Shown: piece after piece, positions 1 through 8,640 of the stretch
Layout of the letters: each line of letters starts with the position of its first letter
Numbering within the stretch: position 1 is the stretch's first letter
Assembly (NCBI RefSeq): GCF_028735875.1
Contig: NZ_CP117834.1
Span: forward strand, 3,398,001 to 3,462,000
Length of the DNA: 64,000 bases
Direction: 5' to 3'
Origin: Shouchella hunanensis
GTDB lineage: Bacteria; Bacillota; Bacilli; Bacillales; Bacillaceae_D
Notes under the pieces: model-generated
What the model was told of the DNA's origin: nothing
Database searches by the model: none
Seen by the model: the letters and a program-made list of their open reading frames with translations, nothing else
Program-made: the position numbers and the translations under genes

Positions 1-1
1 A

Positions 2-1126
2 GTCTTGCCTGGCATAGCCATGATTGCTGTCACGTACGCAATGGCGCGGTTAAGTTTCGGTTTATTTCTTCCTGATCTAACAGCTGATCTACAATTAAAC
101 GAAACCGATGGAGGCCTTATCGGTTCTTTAGGTTACGTAGCGTACACGCTTGCGCTTTTCTTATCTGCCTTTTTAATAACTGAAGTCGGATCAAAGCGTG
201 TCAACGTTATCGCAGGAACAACGGCTGTTGTTGGATTAGTTGCTATTGCGACTGCACATTCCTTTTTGCACTTAAGCTTTGGCGTTTTCATTGCTGGCTT
301 AGGAAGTGGACTCGCTTCACCTGCTCTAAGTCAGCAGGCAAAGCTACTTCTTCCTAAAAAGCAAGTTGATCAGGGGAATACGTGGATCAATAGTGGAACA
401 AGCTTTGGCTTAATCTTAACGGGACCAGTGGTATTATTATTTACTGAACAATGGAGGCTCTCTTTCTGGCTGTTTGCTTGTATTGCCACAGCTGTGTTGA
501 TTTGGAACGTTCTCTCTTTTCCTGCTACGGGTCCTACTAACAGAGGTAAAATGTACACAAAGAGACAATGGTTTCGTATGATAAGTCAAGCACGGTATTT
601 ACTCATCGCCTCATTCGGATTGGGTATGAGTTCGTCTGTTTATTGGACATTTGGAAGAAGCTTTCTTACAGCTGAATATGGGGCTACCGCAACTGAAAGT
701 CTTGTGTTTTGGGTAATCATTGGCATGGCAGGTATTGTAGGTGGACTAGCAGGAGGGCTCATACAAACGATTGGTTTATCTTGGTCGTATCGACTTATTC
801 TTGTCGTTTTACTTAGTTCAATGATGATGTTAAATCTGCCTCACAGCCTTGTTGTTTTTTCATCAGCTGCTTTGTTTGGTGGGGCTTATATTTTTTTAAC
901 AGGGTTGTTTATAGTTTGGGCAACACGTATATATGAAACGATGCCATCAATCGGTGTAAGTCTTTCGTTTCTAGCATTAGGAGTAGGACAATCTCTCGGC
1001 TCTTTGGTAGCAGGGAAAATGATTGAGTCCATGTCTTATTCCGTAACCTTTACACTGTTTTCATTAATAGGATTAATAGGTCTTATTGTACCAATATCGG
1101 AAAGAAACAGGGAGCATTTGGGCTAA
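2..1126 (+). CDS. MFS transporter, 5' end cut by the window edge
   Basis: This is a major facilitator superfamily permease of the YbfB/CynX-like type with about 12 hydrophobic segments, ending in a charged tail (SERNREHLG). A TTG at base 5 is in frame, but it falls at the start of the first membrane helix (AMIAVTYAMARLSFGLFLPD) and no ribosome binding site can be seen, so the real start is probably some 15-20 codons outside the window. The loop VGSKR between helices 2 and 3 fits the MFS motif A position. The substrate is unknown. It precedes a sugar-acid operon but is separated from it by a terminator and a putative operator region, so it need not share its function. Confidence 0.8.
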   Translation, partial: VLPGIAMIAVTYAMARLSFGLFLPDLTADLQLNETDGGLIGSLGYVAYTLALFLSAFLITEVGSKRVNVIAGTTAVVGLVAIATAHSFLHLSFGVFIAGLGSGLASPALSQQAKLLLPKKQVDQGNTWINSGTSFGLILTGPVVLLFTEQWRLSFWLFACIATAVLIWNVLSFPATGPTNRGKMYTKRQWFRMISQARYLLIASFGLGMSSSVYWTFGRSFLTAEYGATATESLVFWVIIGMAGIVGGLAGGLIQTIGLSWSYRLILVVLLSSMMMLNLPHSLVVFSSAALFGGAYIFLTGLFIVWATRIYETMPSIGVSLSFLALGVGQSLGSLVAGKMIESMSYSVTFTLFSLIGLIGLIVPISERNREHLG

Positions 1127-1140
1127 AATGCTTCTTGTTT
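1113..1140 (+). terminator. Rho-independent terminator after the MFS gene
   Basis: AGCATTT (1113-1119) pairs with AAATGCT (1126-1132) and is followed by the T-rich stretch TCTTGTTT. The hairpin spans the MFS stop codon. The stem is short, so the call is moderate. Confidence 0.5.
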
Positions 1141-1185
1141 CTGCATGTAGAGATCTATTATGAAACCAACGCATTGTCACACTAA

Positions 1186-1206
1186 TGAAAGCGTGTTACA
1201 CTTTCA
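1186..1206. promoter_or_regulatory. Imperfect palindrome, candidate IclR operator
   Basis: TGAAAG at 1186-1191 and CTTTCA at 1201-1206 form perfect 6-bp arms, with two more symmetric pairs inside, giving a 21-bp imperfect palindrome 50 bp before the IclR-family start codon. IclR regulators bind palindromes of this size and often repress themselves. Operator function is inferred from position only. Confidence 0.4.
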
Positions 1207-1231
1207 GTGGAAAACGCATACATGATGAGTA

Positions 1232-1245
1232 ATCACATATGTGAT
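1232..1245. promoter_or_regulatory. Perfect 14-bp palindrome overlapping the IclR leader
   Basis: ATCACATATGTGAT reads the same on both strands and lies 10 bp before the chosen ATG, running up to the ribosome binding site. It could be a second operator or an mRNA hairpin limiting translation of the regulator. Confidence 0.35.
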
Positions 1246-1255
1246 GGAGGGTGTT

Positions 1256-2002
1256 ATGTCAGTAAAGTCAGCGGTTCGTGTTTTACGAATTTTTGAACTC
1301 TTGAGTACACATAAAGAAGGCTTAACAATAAAACAAATTAGTACGTTGTTGCATTTTCCTCAGAGTAGCACGTCAGCGCTTATGCAAACCCTTGTTCATG
1401 AGAACTATGTAACGATTCAGCAACGTCAGCTGTATATACTTGGACCTAAACTAATCCCAATTGGTCAGGCTGCGCTCGAATCTATTGATCTGTTATCTTT
1501 AGCCACACCTTCACTAAAGCAGTTACAAAGAGCAGTACGAGAAACCGTTTTTATGGCAACGCTTGTTAATGGTGAGTTAGTCTATATTGCAAAAATGGAT
1601 AGCGACCGATCCATTCGTACATCAGCTTATTTAGGGGCGAAAAACCCTCTTTACTGTACTGGCTTAGGCAAAGTCTATTTAGCGTTTATGGAAGATACTG
1701 AACGGGATGACTATTTTGAAAACATTGTTTTGGAACCGATTACAGAATGTACTATGACGAGTAAAAGCGATCTTCGTGCACGTTTAACGATGTATCGAAG
1801 TCAAGGCTACGCAATTGATAATGAAGAACATGAAGAAGGATTGGTTTGTTTTGCTGCACCTATTTTTGGAAGTGTAGGCTCCATAGAAGCAGCCGTTAGT
1901 GTAGCAGGACCTAAAGAGAGAATGATAAAACACAAACATTCTATTATAAGGCATTTAAGAGAAACGACGACACTCATTTCTAGCAACCTTGGCTATAAAT
2001 AG
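1256..2002 (+). CDS. IclR-family transcriptional regulator (KdgR/DgoR-like)
   Basis: A 248-residue regulator of the usual IclR length. The N-terminal winged helix-turn-helix lies at about residues 3-60 (VLRIFELLSTHKEGLTIKQI), and the C-terminal effector domain runs from about 75 to 245. I chose ATG 1256 because GGAGG at 1246-1250 is correctly spaced; in-frame GTG 1241 and ATG 1244 lie upstream of that site. The next genes encode 2-keto-3-deoxy sugar-acid breakdown, so it probably senses galactonate or a keto-deoxy intermediate and controls that operon, as IclR members such as KdgR do. The effector is inferred, not shown. Confidence 0.85.
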   Translation: MSVKSAVRVLRIFELLSTHKEGLTIKQISTLLHFPQSSTSALMQTLVHENYVTIQQRQLYILGPKLIPIGQAALESIDLLSLATPSLKQLQRAVRETVFMATLVNGELVYIAKMDSDRSIRTSAYLGAKNPLYCTGLGKVYLAFMEDTERDDYFENIVLEPITECTMTSKSDLRARLTMYRSQGYAIDNEEHEEGLVCFAAPIFGSVGSIEAAVSVAGPKERMIKHKHSIIRHLRETTTLISSNLGYK

Positions 2003-2044
2003 ATTTCGTCTACTAAGCGGTAAAAAAAATTAGGAGGAAGTCGA

Positions 2045-2674
2045 ATGCATACGCAAGCGAAAATTCATGAAGAAAAGCTTATTGCCATCATTCGAGACGC
2101 GCAACCAGAAGATTTACTAAACATTAGTGAAGCGTTACTAAAAGGGGGTATTTCTTTAATTGAAGTGACACTAAATTCTCCACAAGCTCTACATGGTATA
2201 GCTCGTTTAAAAAAAGCATTTGGAACGGAAATCATCATAGGTGCTGGCACCGTGCTTGATCCTGAGTCAGCAAAAGCCGCTATTGATTCCGGGGCTGATT
2301 TCCTATTGTCCCCAACGGTTAATGAAGAAACGATCAAATTAACAAAGCGTTACGGAAAAGTAAGTATTCCTGGCGCTTTTACACCGACGGAAATTCTTTC
2401 AGCTTATGAATGTGGTGCTGATTTTATTAAAGTATTTCCAGCTCGAATGGGGCCTGAGTATATAAAGGATATAAAAGGACCGTTGCCTCACATTCCGCTT
2501 GTTCCTACTGGAGGAGTAAATGAAAGGAACGTTCAAGCTTTTCTTAGCGCAGGCGGTGTGGCATGTGGGATTGGAAGCTCATTAGTAAACACATCGGAAG
2601 CCGTAACAAAACAATCTTTGGAAGAACTAACGCGGAAAGCGGAACACTTCGTTTCGCTTACAGTAAACAGTTAG
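2045..2674 (+). CDS. eda: 2-dehydro-3-deoxy-6-phosphogluconate/galactonate aldolase
   Basis: Class I aldolase of the KDPG/KHG family (209 residues, normal length) that splits 2-keto-3-deoxy-6-phospho sugar acids into pyruvate and glyceraldehyde 3-phosphate in the cytoplasm. The Schiff-base lysine is K129 in FIKVFPA, the catalytic glutamate is E40 in LIEVTL, and the phosphate/substrate loops PGAFTPTE and GGVNERN are present. AGGAGGAAG precedes ATG 2045. Because the next gene is a D-galactonate dehydratase, the physiological substrate is probably the 6-phosphogalactonate epimer (DgoA role). The kinase that would supply it is not in this window. Confidence 0.9.
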   Translation: MHTQAKIHEEKLIAIIRDAQPEDLLNISEALLKGGISLIEVTLNSPQALHGIARLKKAFGTEIIIGAGTVLDPESAKAAIDSGADFLLSPTVNEETIKLTKRYGKVSIPGAFTPTEILSAYECGADFIKVFPARMGPEYIKDIKGPLPHIPLVPTGGVNERNVQAFLSAGGVACGIGSSLVNTSEAVTKQSLEELTRKAEHFVSLTVNS

Positions 2675-2688
2675 AGGAGGGCACCACC

Positions 2689-3837
2689 GTGAAATTAACA
2701 AACTATGAGCTATTCCAAGTTCCGCCAAGATGGCTTTTCTTAAAACTTGAAACAGATGAAGGAGTCGTTGGCTGGGGTGAACCTGTTATTGAAGGACGAG
2801 CAGCTACGGTTAAAGCAGCTGTTATGGAATTGATGGACTATTTAATTGGTAAGGATCCTTTGCAGATTGAGGATCATTGGAATGTTCTCTATCGTGGTGG
2901 CTTTTACAGAGGTGGACCCATCTTAATGAGTGCACTTTCTGGAATTGATCAAGCGCTGTGGGACATTAAAGGAAAGCATTTAGGTGTGCCTGTACATCAA
3001 TTGTTAGGAGGTAAAGTCAGAGAATCGATCAAAGTGTATTCTTGGATCGGTGGAGACCGACCATCCGATGTCGGAGCAGCTGCAAGGGCTGTAGTGGATC
3101 AAGGGTTCAAAGCTATAAAGATGAATGCAACGGATGAAATGCAGTATGTAGACTCCTATGAAAAAATTGATCGAGTGCTAGAAAATGTAGCTGCTATACG
3201 TGATGCTGTCGGGCCTTACATTGGAATTGGCATTGATTTTCACGGAAGAGTTCATAAGCCAATGGCTAAAATTCTTGCAAAAGAATTAGAGGTTTTTAGA
3301 CCGATGTTTATTGAAGAACCTGTGTTGCCAGAAAATAATGAAGCGTTACGGGATATTGCCAATCATACGGTGATCCCAATTGCTACAGGTGAACGAATGT
3401 ATTCAAAATGGGATTTTAAAGATGTATTAAAGGATGGATATGTGGATATCATCCAGCCAGATTTATCCCATGCTGGTGGTATTACGGAAAACAAAAAAAT
3501 CCTTTCAATGGCTGAAGCTTTTGATGTTGCTGCTGCTCCTCATTGTCCGTTAGGTCCAATTGCATTAGCGTCGTGTCTCCAAGTAGATGCCACCTGTCAT
3601 AATGCATTTATTCAAGAACAAAGCCTTGGTATTCATTACAATCAAGGTTCCGACTTACTCGACTATGTAGTGGATGCGCATGTCTTTGCTTACGAAGATG
3701 GATACGTTAAGGTCCCTAATCAACCTGGACTAGGGATAGATATTAATGAAGCACATGTAAGAAAAATGGCGGAGATAGGCCATAATTGGAAGAACCCTAT
3801 TTGGAGACACAACGACCAAAGCGTAGCCGAATGGTAA
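2689..3837 (+). CDS. dgoD: D-galactonate dehydratase
   Basis: Enolase-superfamily dehydratase (mandelate racemase subgroup) that converts D-galactonate to 2-dehydro-3-deoxy-D-galactonate. It has 382 residues, the same as my recollection of E. coli DgoD, and close similarity along its length, for example [20 protein letters not shown] near the start and [11 protein letters not shown] at the end. Metal and catalytic residues are visible: D183 and H185 in GIDFHGR, the glutamates in FIEEPV and ATGERM, and the base histidine in APHCPLGP. The frame is open back to GTG 2563 inside the aldolase gene, but GTG 2689 has GAGGAGGG at the right distance and gives the family N-terminus. Confidence 0.95.
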   Translation: MKLTNYELFQVPPRWLFLKLETDEGVVGWGEPVIEGRAATVKAAVMELMDYLIGKDPLQIEDHWNVLYRGGFYRGGPILMSALSGIDQALWDIKGKHLGVPVHQLLGGKVRESIKVYSWIGGDRPSDVGAAARAVVDQGFKAIKMNATDEMQYVDSYEKIDRVLENVAAIRDAVGPYIGIGIDFHGRVHKPMAKILAKELEVFRPMFIEEPVLPENNEALRDIANHTVIPIATGERMYSKWDFKDVLKDGYVDIIQPDLSHAGGITENKKILSMAEAFDVAAAPHCPLGPIALASCLQVDATCHNAFIQEQSLGIHYNQGSDLLDYVVDAHVFAYEDGYVKVPNQPGLGIDINEAHVRKMAEIGHNWKNPIWRHNDQSVAEW

Positions 3838-3865
3838 TAGAGAGAAAGAAGGAGAGGAATTTCAT

Positions 3866-5215
3866 ATGTCTTCTTTAGGGTTAATACTCGTAACAATTGT
3901 TGGAATAGCCGTTTTACTTTATTTAATTATGCATTCTAAAATGCAAGCATTCCTAGCCCTACTCATTGCTAGTATCTTTATTGGTATATTTACTGGAATG
4001 GATCCAATCTTTTTAATTGAAACGATGGAAGTAGGGATGGGTGGAACCCTGGGATTTATTGCGATTGTTGTCGGGCTGGGCGCCATGTTTGGCGAATTGC
4101 TCCGTACATCTGGTGGAGCTGAACGTTTAGCATTTACTCTAGTGGATCGATTTGGTGAAAACCGTGCACAGTGGGCATTAGCATTAACAGGCTTTATAGT
4201 CGCTATTCCTGTTTTTTTAGATGTTGCGCTTGTAATCCTCATTCCGATTGTCTATAGTTTGGCTATGCGTACAGGGAAATCACTTCTTTACTATGCCATT
4301 CCTTTATTAGCAGGGCTTGCGGTTGCGCATAGTTTTATCCCACCAACACCTGGACCAATAGCTGTAGCTACTGTACTTGGAGTAGATTTAGGCTGGATGA
4401 TGTTGTTTGGTATCATTGCCGGAGTACCAGCGATGATTATTGCTGGACCTGTATTTGGTCGGTACATAGGAAATAAAGTACACGTAGGGGTTCCTGCACA
4501 TATTGTCGAAGCTGCTAAGGAAGAAGGGGAAAGGAAGCAACTCCCGAGCTTTGGCCTCATTTGTTTTATTATCTTATTGCCGCTTGCGATGATTTTATTA
4601 AATACTGTTGGGGGTGTGATACTGAGAGAAGGATCCACTACCCATCAACTGCTTACGTTTATTGGGCATCCGTTTATTGCTTTAATTGTTGCAACACTGA
4701 TTGCTATGTATTTTCTTGGGAAACGTCGTGGTTTATCAAAACATCAAATACAAACGATGACAACAAAAGCACTTGAGCCTGCAGGGATCGTCATTTTAAT
4801 TACAGGTGCAGGAGGGGTTTTTAAGGAAGTTTTAATCGAAAGCGGTGTAGGAGATGCGATGGGAGAATTAATGGCTTCATCGGGGTTTCCGCTTGTTTTA
4901 CTAGCCTTTTTAATTGCAACATTTGTTCGTGTAGCGCAAGGGTCTGCCACAGTCGCCATGATTACGGCAGCTGGACTCATCTCACCAATCATTGACATGG
5001 TTGATTTATCTCAGCCTTCACTTGCGCTAATTGCAATTGCCATTGCATGTGGAGCGACAGTGCTATCACACGTAAATGACTCTGGTTTTTGGCTTGTAAA
5101 CCGCTTTTTAGAAATGTCAGAAAAGGATACATTGAAATCTTGGACAGTTATGGAAACGATTATTGGAGTTGTTGGGTTTCTAGTTGTATTTGGATTAAGT
5201 TTCTTTTTTTCATAG
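3866..5215 (+). CDS. GntP-family sugar-acid:H+ symporter
   Basis: A 449-residue membrane protein with about 12-14 hydrophobic segments and the GntP hallmarks VAHSFIPPTPGP near residue 153 and GSATVAMITAAG near residue 365. The family imports gluconate, related aldonates and keto-deoxy acids with protons. As the last gene of the operon with galactonate dehydratase and the aldolase, it most likely imports D-galactonate. E. coli uses an unrelated MFS carrier (DgoT) for that step, so this would be a substitution. Start ATG 3866 follows GAAGGAGAGG. Confidence 0.88.
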   Translation: MSSLGLILVTIVGIAVLLYLIMHSKMQAFLALLIASIFIGIFTGMDPIFLIETMEVGMGGTLGFIAIVVGLGAMFGELLRTSGGAERLAFTLVDRFGENRAQWALALTGFIVAIPVFLDVALVILIPIVYSLAMRTGKSLLYYAIPLLAGLAVAHSFIPPTPGPIAVATVLGVDLGWMMLFGIIAGVPAMIIAGPVFGRYIGNKVHVGVPAHIVEAAKEEGERKQLPSFGLICFIILLPLAMILLNTVGGVILREGSTTHQLLTFIGHPFIALIVATLIAMYFLGKRRGLSKHQIQTMTTKALEPAGIVILITGAGGVFKEVLIESGVGDAMGELMASSGFPLVLLAFLIATFVRVAQGSATVAMITAAGLISPIIDMVDLSQPSLALIAIAIACGATVLSHVNDSGFWLVNRFLEMSEKDTLKSWTVMETIIGVVGFLVVFGLSFFFS

Positions 5216-5224
5216 TACAAAAGA

Positions 5225-5245
5225 AAAGGGAGCAATCCCTTTTTC
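5225..5245 (+). terminator. Terminator of the galactonate operon
   Basis: AAAAGGGA and TCCCTTTT form a perfect 8-bp stem around a GCAA loop, ending in TTTTT, ten bases after the GntP stop codon. Confidence 0.75.
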
Positions 5246-5251
5246 TGTTGG

Positions 5252-5287
5252 GCAAAAAGAAACAACACGCTGCTGCGCGTTGTTTCT
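5252..5287 (-). terminator. Terminator of the minus-strand MFS gene
   Basis: GAAACAAC...GTTGTTTC arms (5260-5287, one internal mismatch in a 12-bp stem). Read on the minus strand the hairpin is followed by TTTTTGCCC, and it lies ten bases beyond the stop codon of the 5297-6535 gene. Confidence 0.75.
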
Positions 5288-5296
5288 AGTCGTGCT

Positions 5297-6535
5297 TTAT
5301 TTAACCGTTTTATGAAAGGTTGTGCGCATTAAACAGAGGAGAATAGCGGTTGAAAAGACAATGTTTACGTAAAAGATAACACGTATATCAAAGAATTCCG
5401 CCCACAGGCCGCTAAGAATGACTCCGAGAGGCATTGTTAATTGAACAATTGTTGCGACTGAACCAGAAACCCGACCAAGCATGTCATTAGGCGTTAATTC
5501 TTGTCTGACAGCGTGATAAATCGTATTGGAAATAGCTGTTGAAAATGAATACAGGGCCATTCCAATTGCAATCATCCACCATGAGGTGGCAAAAGCCAAC
5601 ATGACGAAAAAAAGAATATCGAATATGTTGGTGTATGTATAAATTTTTCCACGTGGAAAGCGATCGACTAGTCTTTTAACTGCAAACAAACCGAGCAATC
5701 CGCCAATCCCGCCAATACTAAGGTACGCACCGATCTGCTGTGGCGTTGCTTGTAAATAATCAACAGCAAAAAATAACAAAATACCAATAGTTAAGCTAAA
5801 ACCGAAATTTTGAAAAAATATCACGTATGTTGTTACACGTAGTAAAGGGTTATGAAAAATCTCATGAAATCCTTCTTTTGTTTCTTTCCATATCGAACGT
5901 TGTTCTTGCTTTTTTACGGTTTTTATTTCTAAAGACGGTAAAAATAAAACGCAACTTAACGTGACCGTTACAAAAAGCAATTGGATTGACATAGCTCCAG
6001 CGTAGCTAAGGGTCGCTACAGATGCTCCAGCGACTAACGGACCAAAAAGACGAACACTGTCTTTGAAAATTCCGAGTTTTGCATTTGCTTCTGTTAACTG
6101 ATCTTTCGCTACTATTTGCGGTAACGCAGCGTGACCAGCATTTGTATTTAATAGACCGGACGTGAAATACAGAAAGCCAAAGAAGTAAAGCGCCCATAGC
6201 TGAATGTTTCCCATAAATAAAAATAAGGTCAATGTTGCAATGGTTATCCATTGAAGTACAGCAGCACTGATAAGAGCGGTTTTTCGATTGATTCGATCGA
6301 CGAGCACACCAGCAACAACCCCAAGTGTACCACCAACTAAAAATTCGAGTAATCGCATGGTGCTGATGAGAAGAGGGCTTTGTGTCATACTGTAGAGCAG
6401 TATTGGGATAACAAGGCTATACATAAATAAGCCGAGACTACTTGACGTGGTGCTCCCGATTAATAATAAAAAAGGGCGATTCTTCCAGAGGGAACGGGAA
6501 GGGACGACGTCAATTTTTTGTTCAGGGTTTTCCAA
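5297..6535 (-). CDS. MFS efflux transporter (macrolide-efflux-like, MFS_3 type)
   Basis: A 412-residue permease with about 12 membrane helices. The start, SLWKNRPFLLLIGSTTSSSL, and motif A, GVLVDRINRKTAL (about residues 80-92), are typical of the MefA/YkuC-like drug-exporter group. The later motif DRFPRGK marks the second half repeat. Such proteins usually export hydrophobic drugs or peptides by proton antiport, but the substrate cannot be told here. The gene is divergent from rap and shares the 470-bp intergenic region with it. Confidence 0.82.
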   Translation of the reverse strand: MENPEQKIDVVPSRSLWKNRPFLLLIGSTTSSSLGLFMYSLVIPILLYSMTQSPLLISTMRLLEFLVGGTLGVVAGVLVDRINRKTALISAAVLQWITIATLTLFLFMGNIQLWALYFFGFLYFTSGLLNTNAGHAALPQIVAKDQLTEANAKLGIFKDSVRLFGPLVAGASVATLSYAGAMSIQLLFVTVTLSCVLFLPSLEIKTVKKQEQRSIWKETKEGFHEIFHNPLLRVTTYVIFFQNFGFSLTIGILLFFAVDYLQATPQQIGAYLSIGGIGGLLGLFAVKRLVDRFPRGKIYTYTNIFDILFFVMLAFATSWWMIAIGMALYSFSTAISNTIYHAVRQELTPNDMLGRVSGSVATIVQLTMPLGVILSGLWAEFFDIRVIFYVNIVFSTAILLCLMRTTFHKTVK

Positions 6536-7005
6536 TGTGAATGCCTCCTAGATGATAGTAATAAGAATAGTTGAAATAAAATGATTTGTTTTGTTCCTCT
6601 TTCTCTTTAAAATAACCGTTTATGAAAGATACAACTGCTTAACCAACCAATTGAAAAATCAAGATTCTTCCATAATACCTGAAATAGCTTCTTATTTCAG
6701 TAGTTTCATATTGGGAAATATGAATGAATGAATAATTTCCCTTTTGTCGAATAAAGTTTTAAATGCTGCATCTTGTCAATTTTTTTTACCCAATTATGAC
6801 AACGTTTCTAAAGAATCTGTCGCAATGAAACGCAATCTAACAGCGTTAACGAAAAAATGTCGGTAAATGATAAAAAGATAAATATTTTAATTTTTCTAAT
6901 TAATTTGTCAGTTGGTGTTGGGAAATATGTCAGAACTATATAAGTTCCTGTCGAAGTCACTTATAATGAGAGCAATTACATGAATCTGGAGAAGAGGGAT
7001 GTAAC
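6536..7005. other. 470-bp AT-rich divergent intergenic region
   Basis: No gene is visible. It holds a perfect inverted repeat CTGAAATA/TATTTCAG (6679-6700), two copies of the 12-mer TTGGGAAATATG (6711-6722 and 6918-6929), and a TATAAT at 6962-6967, 39 bases before the rap start, which may be its -10 box although no good -35 lies 17 bp upstream. No TTGCGG-type ComA box, common before rap genes, was found. Confidence 0.5.
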
Positions 7006-8088
7006 ATGATTATTGCTTTATCATCTAGTATTGTCGGTAGCAAAATAGTGGAATGGCATAGTTGTTTAATAGCAAAAGATATGGTTCGTGCACAACTAAC
7101 CAAGGAAGAATCAAAAAGCCTTATCATGCAAATGGAACCAAACGAAAAAATTATTGCGTACTATCAACTAGTCAGTTTTAAACATGATTTGTTGTCTACG
7201 TATGAAAAAGGTGAATTGCTAGAATCCACATTGCTCACTCCAATTGAAACAGAAAGAGACGACTACCTTCATTTTATGTATTATTTCGTATCCGGGCAGA
7301 ACGAATTTCTAAACGAACGTTACAAATCTGCGATACAAATGTATAAAATTGCAGAACGGCTTATTGAAAAAGTAAATGTACCTGCTGAAAAGGCTGACTT
7401 TTATCAAGAATTAGGTATGAGCTATTATCGTATTGATCAATATACGTTCGCAGCTTCTTATATGGAGCAAGCACTAGAGTTTTTTGAGCATAACAATATG
7501 TATGTCGTGAATGAGATTCGCTGTAAACTCGTTTTAGCAGCGATTGCCACTGAGCTTGGTAAACAAACATTGGCTGAACGCATTTACAATGAAATCATAC
7601 TCATATCGAAACCATTTCCATATTATCACTCCTTGGTTCTACATAATGTAAGTCAAAATCGTTTAACGCAGCGAAGAGTCGAAGAAGCGATTGATTTATT
7701 AGAGGAAGCATTATCAATAAAAGAGTTCTCTCAATCCATTACGGGTTTAAAAGCTAAATACAATTTACTCAATGCACGATTGAGAAATAAAACGTATAAA
7801 GGAGGGCTGGACGAGTTAGAATTCAGTGCGAAAGCACAAAAATTAATGGAGATTAAAGCGAAGTGTAAAGTGAGCAGAGGGCTATATTTAGATAACGATT
7901 TTTCGGAAGTTCTAATAGGTGTAGAGATGTTAAAAGCTAACGAAAAATACTTCGAATGTTCAGAAATATATGATGAAATATCGCAATACTTTGAATCAAA
8001 AGGGGAATTGGCAACAGCGCTTAAGTATGCACGGTTAGTGCATACAATGAGCAAAAAACAATCAAATGTTGGGGAGGATTTAATATGA
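7006..8088 (+). CDS. Rap-family tetratricopeptide regulator (Phr-controlled)
   Basis: A 360-residue protein matching the Rap family in length and layout. An N-terminal three-helix bundle (about 10-70, with VGSKIVEWHSCLIAKD and MEPNEKIIAYYQL) is followed by TPR-type helical repeats (ADFYQELGMSYYRIDQYTFA, AIDLLEEALSI and others) to the C-terminus. Rap proteins dephosphorylate Spo0F or block response regulators such as ComA, and are inhibited by an imported Phr pentapeptide. Its stop overlaps the phr start as ATGA, the classical rap-phr coupling. The target of this Rap cannot be read from the sequence. Confidence 0.9.
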   Translation: MIIALSSSIVGSKIVEWHSCLIAKDMVRAQLTKEESKSLIMQMEPNEKIIAYYQLVSFKHDLLSTYEKGELLESTLLTPIETERDDYLHFMYYFVSGQNEFLNERYKSAIQMYKIAERLIEKVNVPAEKADFYQELGMSYYRIDQYTFAASYMEQALEFFEHNNMYVVNEIRCKLVLAAIATELGKQTLAERIYNEIILISKPFPYYHSLVLHNVSQNRLTQRRVEEAIDLLEEALSIKEFSQSITGLKAKYNLLNARLRNKTYKGGLDELEFSAKAQKLMEIKAKCKVSRGLYLDNDFSEVLIGVEMLKANEKYFECSEIYDEISQYFESKGELATALKYARLVHTMSKKQSNVGEDLI

Positions 8089-8309
8089 AGAAAATGTCTT
8101 TCAAAATGATGGCAGTGATCATCCTTGCATCGACATCGTTATCAGGGGGATTCACAAGTGCAGCTAGTGGAACTGTGGATCAGCAGGGCAAACACGATTT
8201 TCACCAAATAGCAGGAAAGCATGACTTCCACCAGCAAGGAAAACACGATTTTCACCAAATAGCAGGGAAGCATGACTTCCACCAGCAGGGGAAACATGAT
8301 TTTCACTAA
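8085..8309 (+). CDS. Phr signal-peptide precursor with five tandem copies of GKHDFH
   Basis: A 74-residue secreted precursor. Residues 1-27 are a signal peptide (MKKMSFKMMAVIILAS, hydrophobic core, FTSAASG). The rest is almost entirely five copies of GKHDFH (starting at residues 35, 44, 52, 61, 69) joined by the linkers QIA and QQ in alternation, the last copy forming the C-terminus. Phr precursors are exported, trimmed to a C-terminal penta- or hexapeptide, and taken up by Opp to inhibit the partner Rap. KHDFH or GKHDFH is the predicted mature signal; a basic residue near its start fits known Phr peptides. It is translated directly after rap through an ATGA overlap. Confidence 0.88.
   Translation: MKKMSFKMMAVIILASTSLSGGFTSAASGTVDQQGKHDFHQIAGKHDFHQQGKHDFHQIAGKHDFHQQGKHDFH
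8187..8306 (+). repeat. 51-bp tandem repeat encoding the signal peptide copies
   Basis: Two 51-bp units (8187-8237 and 8238-8288) plus an 18-bp partial third (8289-8306). Each unit contains two versions of the peptide written with different codons (AAACACGATTTTCAC and AAGCATGACTTCCAC), which suggests duplication of an already doubled unit. Confidence 0.9.
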
Positions 8310-8351
8310 GTAGTAGAAAGTACTTAAAAACTTATCATAAACCATTACAAG

Positions 8352-8382
8352 AAATAGACCTTCATAAAACGGTCTATTTTTT
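8352..8382 (+). terminator. Terminator of rap-phr
   Basis: AAATAGACC (8352-8360) pairs with GGTCTATTT (8371-8379) and is followed by a run of T. The rest of the 330-bp gap up to the tetR gene shows no gene. Confidence 0.8.
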
Positions 8383-8606
8383 GTAGGTTCAATTCTATTT
8401 AGGTTATCCTATATTAGTTAGCTAGTTAAGATCTAGTTAAATGAAACATCTCTTTATGTTTACCTATTCTGAGGCTAGGTGTACCACTGCAAGGAGAAAA
8501 AAGCCACAGTATTGATACAAAGAGTGAGCTCTTTTAATAAGTTTCCAGAAAATAATATATGATCGTCTGTTTAACTTGCTTTTTAAAAACTTTTCTTATA
8601 AGATGA

Positions 8607-8624
8607 GGAATGAATATTCATTCC
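8607..8624. promoter_or_regulatory. 18-bp perfect palindrome, TetR operator copy 1
   Basis: GGAATGAATATTCATTCC is perfectly self-complementary and lies just after a TATAAG (-10-like) and 16 bp before the tetR start. The same 18 bases recur before the MMPL gene. This is strong evidence for an autoregulated TetR operon, inferred without binding data. Confidence 0.8.
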
Positions 8625-8640
8625 GAAGAGGTGTTGAATT

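Noticed and set aside
2563..2688. Upstream extension of the galactonate dehydratase frame
   Set aside because: It lies inside the aldolase gene and adds residues absent from the family; GTG 2689 has a proper site and gives the 382-residue length.
8187..8306. Reading the short tandem repeats as a CRISPR-like array
   Set aside because: The units are directly adjacent, in frame and without variable spacers; they encode peptide copies.
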